Shown in pieces: positions 1 to 5,898 of a DNA stretch of 13,560 bases. Where the stretch lies: the NCBI GenBank assembly GCA_007135635.1, contig SLIO01000390.1, positions 1 to 13,560 of the forward strand, in the 5' to 3' direction. The notes below the pieces were generated by a model, which was given only the letters and a program-made list of their open reading frames with translations, had not been told where the DNA came from and searched no databases. The DNA comes from Methylomicrobium sp. Its GTDB lineage: Bacteria; Pseudomonadota; Gammaproteobacteria; Methylococcales; Methylomonadaceae. A program made the translations under genes and the position numbers. Positions within the stretch are counted from its first letter, which is position 1. Every line of letters begins with the position of its first letter.

Positions 1-440
1 AAATCGGATAGACTTTTCGATCGGCTTTGATTTTCTCGGTAGTAAGCACCGCCAAGTCCCAGCGGTCCGACGGCGGGAGCGAAGGCATTGGAAGGTAAGT
101 CATAGAGTCCGACATGTTGCGCTTGAACCAGGCCGTCGACCCAATCGGTTTCTAACTTTAAACCTAAGCGAATACGGGTTGCCCAAAAATCGTATTCGTG
201 TTCGGTAGGCGTTGTGACCGACGGGAGGCCGGGCTCGAAAAAATTCCATGCTTCATAGCGGGCACGCAGCTCACCGGTTAATGTCAATCCCGGCACAATT
301 TGCCCCAAGGGCGTATCGTTTTCCGAGGCAAACACTGTATTTTTCATGGGTAATGTGGCTAGCAAGCTAAAAAACAATGTGGTTCGGCTAAGTTTCCGGC
401 ACTTGTGTTTTTGCAGCGATAAAGTTTGAACAGATAACAT
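1..440 (-). CDS. Alginate-export-family outer-membrane porin (N-terminal part only)
   Basis: Partial gene that runs off the left edge; about 146 codons are visible. The product begins with a basic n-region (KHKCRKLSR), a hydrophobic stretch (TTLFFSLLATLP) and a likely signal-peptidase site after VFA. It continues with GLTLTGELRARYEAWNFFEP, the first beta-strand pattern typical of the alginate_exp porin family. ATG at 440 is preferred over ATG at 446 because AAGAGGA lies 6-7 bases ahead of it, whereas it abuts the other. It follows nrtCD on the same strand after 163 bp, so it is probably the last visible member of the nitrate operon. By inference it is an outer-membrane channel for nitrate or another small anion; the family name says little about substrate. 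A separate promoter cannot be excluded (TATACT lies just upstream) but no good -35 was found. Confidence 0.75.
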   Translation of the reverse strand, partial: MLSVQTLSLQKHKCRKLSRTTLFFSLLATLPMKNTVFASENDTPLGQIVPGLTLTGELRARYEAWNFFEPGLPSVTTPTEHEYDFWATRIRLGLKLETDWVDGLVQAQHVGLYDLPSNAFAPAVGPLGLGGAYYRENQSRSKSLSD

Positions 441-514
441 AGACATTCCTCTTGTAAAGTATAAAAAATCGTAAAACGGCTTTACCTGGAGATAAGCGGC
501 TTTATTCCAGTTGG

Positions 515-552
515 TCGGGACTTTTCTTGTTAAAAACGCAATGCCGTCCCGA
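515..552. repeat. Inverted repeat between nrtCD and the porin gene
   Basis: TCGGGAC (515-521) and GTCCCGA (546-552) form a perfect 7-bp stem around a 24-base loop. The T6 run that follows is on the plus strand, opposite to the genes on both sides, so it does not read as a terminator of the nrt operon. It could end antisense transcription, or be an RNA-processing or stability hairpin in the operon transcript. Function unknown. Confidence 0.35.
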
Positions 553-603
553 TTTTTTCATGATGGTTTAGATGATTTTTCTGATAGGCGGGATTTGTTA
601 AAA

Positions 604-2367
604 TCAATGCCTGTGTTCGCACTCGTTCAGGAAGGTCAGTAGGCTTTCGCGATACCGGTAATAATCGGGATGATCGAGTAGCGCCTTTCGCGTGCGCGGC
701 CTCGGTAGATCTATCGTTTCGATCTTGCCGATCTTCGCGTGCGGACCGTTGGTCATCATCACGACCCGGTCGGCGAGCAGGATGGCCTCGTCGACATCGT
801 GGGTCACGACGATAGCGGTTACATGGGTCCGTTCCCAGACTTCCATCAGAACTTCCTGCAATTCCCAACGAGTCAGCGAATCGAGCATGCCGAACGGTTC
901 GTCGAGCAATAACAGTTTCGGCGACAATGCAAAGGCACGGGCGATACCGACTCGTTGGCGCATTCCGTTGGAGAGGTCCGCCGCTTTTTTATTCATCGCA
1001 TCGGCAAGACCGACGCGAGTTAGATAATATTCGACGATATCGTCGCGCTCGGACTGGGATGCATGCGGGTAAACGTTGTCGACGCCGAGCATGACGTTTT
1101 CGAATGCGGTCAGCCAAGGAAACAAGCTGGGTGATTGAAACACGACGCCTTTATCCGGGCCGGCGCTGTCGACTTCCTTGTTATCGAGTACGATGCCGCC
1201 TTCGGAGACGTCGGTTAATCCTGCGGTCATCGATAACACGGTCGATTTGCCGCAGCCCGAATGTCCGATAATTGATATGAATTCGCCTTTTTTGACTAAC
1301 ATATCAAATCCGTCAACGACTTTGACTGTGCTTTTGCCATCGGGCGTCGGATAAATTTTCGAGAGTTGCGAGAATTCCAAATATCGGGGTTTACCCAAAT
1401 CGTCTTGTTTGGGTTTTAGAGCCGAGGCGTCCAGTTTCCAATCGTTACTGGTATTGGGCCGAACATCCGGCAATACCACGTTTTCTTTATCGGACGCATT
1501 GGTTTTTTGCATGCCGACGCCCATCAAATAACGCGTGATTTCGGCGCGGAGTTTCTTGAACGTTTCGTCGTGATTCAGTGCGGTTCGGTCGCGAGGCCTT
1601 GCCAACGGAATCTTGAAACTGGGGCCAAATGTCGCGCCGGGGCCAGGAGTCAACGCGATGACACGATCGGCCATATAGATCGCCTCGTCGACATCGTTCG
1701 TAATCAAAATGACGGTTTTCTTTTCCGCTTGCCAAATCGTGAGAATTTCATCTTGAAGTTTGCCGCGTGTCAGTGCATCTAATGCGCTCAACGGTTCGTC
1801 CAGCAACAAGATATCCGGATTGGCTGCCAAGGCTCTAGCCACATTGACGCGCTGGCGCATGCCGCCCGACAATTCGGCAGGTTTTTTGGCCATTGCAGCA
1901 CCTAAATTGACCATCCGTACGTATTTTTCGGTATGCGCTTTACGGCGGTCGGCAGGCCAATCCTTGAAGCGTTGATCGACGGCCAGAGCGACATTGTCGA
2001 ATACGTTCAGCCAAGGTAGCAGCGAATAATTTTGAAAGACCACGCAACGGTCAGGCCCCGGTCCTTTAATCGGCCTGCCTTGTTTAAGTACTTCGCCGCT
2101 GTCGGCCTCGATCAATCCGGCGATCGTTGAAATCAGCGTGGTTTTGCCGCTGCCGGAAAAGCCTACGATCGCAATGAATTCACCGGCCTCGATATCCAAA
2201 TTAATGTCTTTCAATACCGACGTTTTAGCTTTACCTTCGCCATAAGATTTGCAAACATTTTTGAGTTGCAACAAAGGTTTCAAGGAATGTACCTTGGCTG
2301 TTCGTGAAGCGGGTGCCGGCGTCTCGATTGACTCTTCATCGATACTTAGGAGTTGGGATGTTTTCAT
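604..2367 (-). CDS. nrtCD: Nitrate ABC transporter, two fused ATPase domains (NrtC/NrtD type)
   Basis: Protein of 587 residues with two complete ABC ATPase domains, energising nitrate (or nitrite/cyanate) import at the inner membrane with NrtB. Domain 1: Walker A GFSGSGKTT (69-77), Q-loop FQNYS (~111), signature LSGGMRQR (166-173), Walker B ILLLDEP (186-192). Domain 2: Walker A GHSGCGKST (368-376), Q-loop FQSPS (~410), signature LSNGMRQR (465-472), Walker B LLLLDEP (485-491), switch H523 in VVVTHDVDEA. The two are joined by a polar linker (~285-325). Cyanobacterial NrtC pairs an ATPase with a NrtA-like domain and NrtD is separate; here two ATPases form one chain and no binding domain is present. 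Oddity: the domain-1 switch histidine is Asn224 (LITNDVDEA). Start ATG 2367 follows GGAG by 6 bases and lies 12 bp after nrtB, so coupled translation is likely. Confidence 0.9.
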   Translation of the reverse strand: MKTSQLLSIDEESIETPAPASRTAKVHSLKPLLQLKNVCKSYGEGKAKTSVLKDINLDIEAGEFIAIVGFSGSGKTTLISTIAGLIEADSGEVLKQGRPIKGPGPDRCVVFQNYSLLPWLNVFDNVALAVDQRFKDWPADRRKAHTEKYVRMVNLGAAMAKKPAELSGGMRQRVNVARALAANPDILLLDEPLSALDALTRGKLQDEILTIWQAEKKTVILITNDVDEAIYMADRVIALTPGPGATFGPSFKIPLARPRDRTALNHDETFKKLRAEITRYLMGVGMQKTNASDKENVVLPDVRPNTSNDWKLDASALKPKQDDLGKPRYLEFSQLSKIYPTPDGKSTVKVVDGFDMLVKKGEFISIIGHSGCGKSTVLSMTAGLTDVSEGGIVLDNKEVDSAGPDKGVVFQSPSLFPWLTAFENVMLGVDNVYPHASQSERDDIVEYYLTRVGLADAMNKKAADLSNGMRQRVGIARAFALSPKLLLLDEPFGMLDSLTRWELQEVLMEVWERTHVTAIVVTHDVDEAILLADRVVMMTNGPHAKIGKIETIDLPRPRTRKALLDHPDYYRYRESLLTFLNECEHRH

Positions 2368-2379
2368 GTCGATCTCCGG

Positions 2380-3396
2380 TCAAAGCGTTTTGCCGAACGA
2401 GAAGGCTTGCTGCAACGAATGCATGATGCGGTCCAGTATGAAACCGATGATGCCGATCGTGAATACCGCGACCATGATGCGGCCTAAGGAATTCGAGCTG
2501 CCGTTTTGGAACTCGTCCCAGATAAATTTTCCGAGGCCTGGGTTTTGTGCGAGCATTTCGGCCGCGATTAATACCATCCAGCCGACCCCAAGCGACATGC
2601 GCATGCCGGTGAAGATATAAGGCAAGGCCGAAGGCAGTACGATCTTCTTGATCTGCATGCTCCAGTTGAGGCGAAGGACTTTGCCGACATTGACCAAATC
2701 CTTGTCGATCGACGAGACGCCGACCGCGGTATTGATTAGCGTCGGCCATAGCGAACAGAGCGTGACGGTAATTGCCGAGGTCAAAAAAGCTTTTTCGAAC
2801 CATGAGTCGTCCGTCGTGATGTAGACCGCGCTGACAACCAGCGTCACAATCGGCAACCAAGCGAGCGGCGAAACCGGTTTGAAAATCTGAATCATCGGGT
2901 TGATCGCGGTATTGATAACCGGGCTCATGCCGCAAAGAATACCAAGCGGCACTGCAATCACCGTTGCAATTATAAAGCCTGTGAATACGGTATAAAGACT
3001 GGTCAGTATCTGGTCGAAGTAAGTGGGTTTGCCGGTATAAGGGCGCGTTTTGATTTCGGCTTGCGGGTTTCCTGCCAATTTTTGCTGATTACGAATTTTT
3101 TGGCGCTCGTAGAACGCGGTCATTTTCTCTCTCTCGGCATGATGGGCGTCAATCAGGCCCTGTGCTTCTTGCCATACGGCTTGAGGTCCCGGAATCGCGC
3201 CCAAGCTGGTTTGGATTTTTACGGCCGAGGCATTCCAAAGGCCGAGGAAGATGATGAAAGCCAGTATCGGCACGACGATCGTCAAGCCGATTTGCCGCAT
3301 TTGCTGCTGCGGATTTTCGCCGGCACAAAGCTTGACGAACGGGACGAACCAGGTCAGCCCGGTCACGCTGAAAAATTTAATTAATGTAGTCGACAT
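2380..3396 (-). CDS. nrtB: Nitrate ABC transporter permease
   Basis: Inner-membrane permease of 338 residues, partner of the NrtA binding protein and the NrtCD ATPases. The first membrane helix (~36-55) is followed by a long charged segment (~72-130, rich in K, E, Q and R), then about five further helices typical of the BPD_transp_1 fold. The cytoplasmic coupling (EAA) loop is visible as NVGKVLRLNWSMQIKKIVLP just before ALPYIFTGM. The length exceeds cyanobacterial NrtB (~280) because of the N-terminal extension and hydrophilic insertion; as far as I recall such an insertion also occurs in proteobacterial nitrate permeases, so it is not odd in itself. The start has AGG 6 bases upstream. It lies 143 bp downstream of nrtA and 12 bp upstream of nrtCD, same strand. 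Taurine or cyanate permeases are the main alternatives, made unlikely by the neighbours. Confidence 0.9.
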   Translation of the reverse strand: MSTTLIKFFSVTGLTWFVPFVKLCAGENPQQQMRQIGLTIVVPILAFIIFLGLWNASAVKIQTSLGAIPGPQAVWQEAQGLIDAHHAEREKMTAFYERQKIRNQQKLAGNPQAEIKTRPYTGKPTYFDQILTSLYTVFTGFIIATVIAVPLGILCGMSPVINTAINPMIQIFKPVSPLAWLPIVTLVVSAVYITTDDSWFEKAFLTSAITVTLCSLWPTLINTAVGVSSIDKDLVNVGKVLRLNWSMQIKKIVLPSALPYIFTGMRMSLGVGWMVLIAAEMLAQNPGLGKFIWDEFQNGSSNSLGRIMVAVFTIGIIGFILDRIMHSLQQAFSFGKTL

Positions 3397-3539
3397 GGCG
3401 AACCTATTTGTCTAGCCAACGGTCATGTTTAGGCATGAATCTCTAAAAAAATGGCGCGTCCTTGTGCCTAGGCGACATTCGATGTCACTATCGGAAGGGG
3501 GTGTTCTTTTTTACTTATTTTATTTGGAACGATGCGCCG

Positions 3540-4937
3540 TCATTGGCTGATTTTTCCGTCTTTCAATATTTCTTTGCCTTTCAGGCCGATTGTGAATTTC
3601 GTTAGGTATTCGTTCGGTTTGCTGCCGTCGTAAACGATGCCGTCGATAAAATCGGCTTGTGGCGGTTTGAATCCGGTTTCGTTTTCAGGCGGAAAATCGC
3701 TTGCCTTGGCTTTACCTTCGGCAATCAATTCTTTTGCGGCGGCCCAATAGATATCCGGGCGATAAACTTTTTTAGCCGTTTCGATGAACCACTCGTCGGG
3801 TTTGTATTCGTTGATCTGTCCCCAGCGGCGCATTTGCGTCAGAAACCAGATTGCATCGCTGTAATAGGGATAAGTGGCGTTATAACGGAAAAACACATTG
3901 AAATCGGGCAGCGAACGGACATCGCCTTTTTCATATTCAAAAGACCCGGTCATGCTGTTGGCGATCACTTCGAAGTCGGCGCCGACATAACGGCTGTCGG
4001 AAATAATCTGGGCTGCTTCTTTGCGGTTCTTATTGTTTTCGGCGTCGAGCCAAATCGCTGCCCGAATCAGAGCTTTAACTATGCCCAAGTGCGTGTTCGG
4101 GTTTTTATCGGCCCAGGTTTTACTGACACCGAATACTTTTTCAGGATTGTTCTTCCAAATTTCATAATTGGTCACGACCGGTACACCGATGCCTTTGAAC
4201 ACCGCTTGCTGATTCCACGGCTCGCCGACGCAATAACCATAAATCGTTCCGGCTTCGAGCGTGGCGGGCATTTGCGGCGGCGGAGTGACCGACAGCAGTA
4301 CATCGGCATTGAGTTGTCCGGTAGTTTCTCCCGGCGGCGCGTAATAACCGGGTTGAATACCGCCGGCCGCCAACCAATATCGCAGTTCGTAGTTATGCGT
4401 CGAAACCGGAAATACCATGCCCATGTTGAACGGTTTCCCTTCGGCCTTGAGTTTTTCGATCACCGGTTTTAAAGATTCGGCTTTGATCGGATGCACCGGC
4501 TTGCCGTCTTGCATTGGTACATGCGGTTTCATTTGTTGCCAGATGTCGTTCGAAACAGTCACGGCATTGCCGTTTAGGTCCATGCTAAACGCGGTAATCA
4601 CATCGGCTTTCGTGCCGAAACCGATCGTCGCCCCCAAGGGTTGTCCCGCTAGCATATGCGCGCCGTCCAACTCGCCGTTGATGACGCGGTCGAGCAGTAC
4701 TTTCCAATTAGCTTGGGCTTCCAATTGCACATAAAGGCCTTCATCTTCGAAATACCTTTTTTCATAGGCGATGGCCAAGGGCGCCATATCAGTTAGCTTA
4801 ATGAAACCTAATTTCAGGTCTTCTTTTTCAATGTTTTCTACCGAAGCAGCATTCGTGCTTGCCAAAAGCAAAAAGGCTGCGGAAGCCGTTAATACGGTCG
4901 GTCGTCGTTTAGCGTTGGATACTAGGGTTAATTTCAT
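3540..4937 (-). CDS. nrtA: Periplasmic nitrate-binding protein (NrtA/NasF family)
   Basis: Solute-binding protein of about 465 residues that captures nitrate and hands it to NrtB. The recommended start is ATG 4937: it gives a clean signal peptide ([14 protein letters not shown], then [16 protein letters not shown]) and has CGGAA 7 bases upstream. The longer frame from 4988 has no ribosome site and its first codons lie inside the leader terminator. No lipobox cysteine is seen, so the protein should be a free periplasmic one, like Klebsiella NasF and unlike cyanobacterial lipoprotein NrtA. Family-like segments include [54 protein letters not shown] and [12 protein letters not shown]; from memory the His of STHNY and the VGEPWN region lie near the ligand in NrtA/CmpA. 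Bicarbonate (CmpA) is an alternative ligand, but the nitrogen-type promoter and leader favour nitrate. Confidence 0.9.
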   Translation of the reverse strand: MKLTLVSNAKRRPTVLTASAAFLLLASTNAASVENIEKEDLKLGFIKLTDMAPLAIAYEKRYFEDEGLYVQLEAQANWKVLLDRVINGELDGAHMLAGQPLGATIGFGTKADVITAFSMDLNGNAVTVSNDIWQQMKPHVPMQDGKPVHPIKAESLKPVIEKLKAEGKPFNMGMVFPVSTHNYELRYWLAAGGIQPGYYAPPGETTGQLNADVLLSVTPPPQMPATLEAGTIYGYCVGEPWNQQAVFKGIGVPVVTNYEIWKNNPEKVFGVSKTWADKNPNTHLGIVKALIRAAIWLDAENNKNRKEAAQIISDSRYVGADFEVIANSMTGSFEYEKGDVRSLPDFNVFFRYNATYPYYSDAIWFLTQMRRWGQINEYKPDEWFIETAKKVYRPDIYWAAAKELIAEGKAKASDFPPENETGFKPPQADFIDGIVYDGSKPNEYLTKFTIGLKGKEILKDGKISQ

Positions 4938-4968
4938 GATCAGTTCCGCAAAGATATAAAATTTAGGC

Positions 4969-5024
4969 AAAAAAAAGGCGCCAGACATACGATAAGAGGG
5001 GTTTATCGCATGTGAGACGCCTTT
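4969..5024 (-). terminator. Intrinsic terminator (attenuator) in the nrtA leader
   Basis: On the minus strand the 5' arm (5024-5003) and 3' arm (4995-4974) pair over 22 positions with only two mismatches and two G-U pairs, around the 7-base loop ACCCCTC. A run of eight U (4976-4969) closes it. It lies 32 bases before the nrtA start and inside the predicted transcript, so it should stop transcription before the structural genes unless antitermination occurs. Confidence 0.9.
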
Positions 5025-5033
5025 GTCTAGTTT

Positions 5034-5071
5034 GCTCGACAGTGAGCTTGTCAGTTACTCCATCGTTGGAG
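5034..5071 (-). promoter_or_regulatory. Tandem hexaloop hairpins: ANTAR antiterminator RNA target
   Basis: Reading the minus strand, hairpin 1 is CTCC-AACGAT-GGAG (5071-5058) and hairpin 2 is GCTC-ACTGTC-GAGC (5047-5034), separated by 10 bases. Both loops are six bases with A at position 1 and G at position 4, the conserved feature of RNA bound by ANTAR-domain proteins (NasR, NasT, AmiR, EutV). The stems are only 4 bp each, which is usual for this motif. They sit between the predicted start point and the terminator. By inference a NasR- or NasT-like protein encoded elsewhere binds here when nitrate or nitrite is present and prevents termination. Confidence 0.82.
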
Positions 5072-5085
5072 ATTTATTAATATTT

Positions 5086-5103
5086 AAGCAAATGTAATGC
5101 CAA
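5086..5103 (-). promoter_or_regulatory. Sigma54 (-24/-12) promoter of the nrt operon
   Basis: Minus strand TTGGCATTACATTTGCT has GG and GC separated by exactly 10 bases, matching TGGCAC-N5-TTGC with one central deviation (T for C in TGGCAC). The predicted start is near 5076, about 5 bases before leader hairpin 1. Sigma54 control fits nitrogen-limitation regulation through NtrC, as known for Klebsiella nasF. Confidence 0.75.
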
Positions 5104-5253
5104 TAGTGAGATGATTTCGGGATGGTAATTAATGATTCAATGATAACAATAGGCTATGGTTGGATTGGATTTGAGAAGGGAGTAAGGGTGGTTTTCTCCT
5201 GGGCAAGCGATGACATGATTTAGTGCAGCGATATTCATTGCCAGGGTAGTACG

Positions 5254-5268
5254 GCACCAAATGTGTGC
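5254..5268. promoter_or_regulatory. Candidate NtrC-binding site
   Basis: GCAC-CAAATGT-GTGC keeps both half-sites and the N7 spacing of the NtrC consensus (TGCACC-N5-GGTGCA). It lies about 155 bp upstream of the -24 element, a usual enhancer distance. Only one good site was found; an isolated half-site (GTGC on the plus strand) lies at 5223-5226. Confidence 0.5.
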
Positions 5269-5276
5269 ATTGGCGT

Positions 5277-5318
5277 TATACCTTTCGCACTTCAAATTTC
5301 GGCAGTGCCCGAGGAGGC
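5277..5318. repeat. Imperfect direct repeat, copy 1
   Basis: The first 29 bases match those of copy 2 (5831-5872) with four differences, including the shared block CAAATTTCGGCA; after a one-base gap both end in AGGAGGC. The copies bracket the palindrome-rich gene-free region. Probably a dispersed intergenic repeat of this genome, which cannot be proved from one window. Confidence 0.55.
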
Positions 5319-5335
5319 GCCGGGGTGTCCGATCC

Positions 5336-5374
5336 CTCACCTAACGCTAGGTGAGCGACCAGCATGGAGCTGGT
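5336..5374. repeat. Two adjacent perfect palindromes
   Basis: CTCACCTA-ACGC-TAGGTGAG (5336-5355) is a perfect 8-bp stem with a 4-base loop. Two bases later ACCAGC-ATGGA-GCTGGT (5358-5374) is a perfect 6-bp stem with a 5-base loop. They form the left part of a structured non-coding block that runs to about 5547. Confidence 0.6.
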
Positions 5375-5394
5375 ATATAGCCTACATGGACGTA

Positions 5395-5467
5395 TTTACC
5401 CAGCACCTAAATTCCATAGCCCATTGGCTATGATTAACTATCTGGGGTAATTTAGGTGCTGAGTAAA
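5395..5467. repeat. Long nested palindrome (cruciform-like)
   Basis: The outer arms CAGCACCTAAATT (5401-5413) and AATTTAGGTGCTG (5449-5461) are perfect complements over 13 bp. They are extended by TTTAC (5395-5399) and GTAAA (5463-5467) after one mismatch. Inside lies a second perfect hairpin, CATAGCC-CATT-GGCTATG (5415-5432). No coding capacity and no T-run follow, so it is not a simple terminator. It is likely a repetitive extragenic palindrome or a small non-autonomous element. Confidence 0.65.
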
Positions 5468-5500
5468 CCCATCCATGGGGGCTTGACGACAGCAATCGAA

Positions 5501-5547
5501 CGCCAAGGATGGCGTGAATGCAGACTTTGCATGGAGCAAAAATCTGC
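5501..5547. repeat. Further hairpins of the palindrome block
   Basis: CGCCA-AGGA-TGGCG (5501-5514) is followed by a two-part stem, GCAGA/TCTGC enclosing TTTGC/GCAAA with apical loop ATGGA (5520-5547). The loop and closing bases GC-ATGGA-GC are the same as in the hairpin at 5358-5374, which suggests one repeat family. Confidence 0.5.
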
Positions 5548-5830
5548 CCTGCTGCCGACATCCTCGCTAGCCACAGCTTATCCCTTCATAAAGTTAGCTA
5601 ATTTTTGAGTATAAAGGGAGTAAAATAACTCGGCGGAGATTCATTGGTTCGGCTAATCTACCATAGCAATATATTCACTCAGCTATTTCTAATTTATGTC
5701 TGAATAGCGCGAAAAAATGGAATGCGGAATTCTGTATCGACGGTAAAGATTGGGGAAACGTCAAAGAGCATTAACACATATTACTCGTGTGCCGGCTGGG
5801 TAGAGATGCTCCTCCCATTATCCGGTCCTT
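5548..5830. other. AT-rich gene-free stretch
   Basis: No coding region with family resemblance was seen on either strand. The only structure noted is a weak inverted repeat, TCCCTTCATA (5581-5590) with TATAAAGGGA (5610-5619), one mismatch, 19-base loop. The promoter of the downstream reductase presumably lies here, but no convincing -35/-10 pair was identified. Confidence 0.4.
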
Positions 5831-5891
5831 TTATATCTTTCACATTGCAAATTTCGGCAAAGCTTAGGAGGCATTCCAGTGCCGAATTTTG
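5831..5891. repeat. Direct repeat copy 2 and hairpin before the reductase gene
   Basis: Copy 2 of the repeat (5831-5872) lies just upstream of the reductase start. Its CAAATTTCGGCA (5848-5859) pairs with TGCCGAATTTTG (5880-5891), 11 of 12 positions. The 20-base loop holds AGGAGG (5866-5871), a perfect Shine-Dalgarno core that is too far from the ATG at 5899 to work in linear form. Copy 1 lacks the pairing arm. Confidence 0.45.
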
Positions 5892-5898
5892 ATCTACG

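Noticed and set aside
515..558. Hairpin plus T6 run as a terminator between nrtCD and the porin gene
   Set aside because: The T-run is on the strand opposite to both genes; on the minus strand no U-tract follows, and the loop is 24 bases.
3397..3539. Partial terminator between nrtA and nrtB (a GC-rich patch followed by a T7 run on the minus strand)
   Set aside because: The only pairings found before the T-run are short and interrupted; too weak to call, although differential nrtA expression would make sense.
3657..4472. 271-codon open frame antisense to nrtA
   Set aside because: Lies wholly opposite a well-supported gene, shows no family motif and is explained by the codon pattern of nrtA.
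5212..5226. Second NtrC site
   Set aside because: Only one half (GTGC) matches; the other half differs at three of four positions.
5137..5340. 67-codon minus-strand open frame upstream of nrtA
   Set aside because: It covers the repeat, the candidate NtrC site and the region just above the promoter; a similar CRNL.CERY string antisense to the reductase comes from the DNA repeat and not from a protein family.
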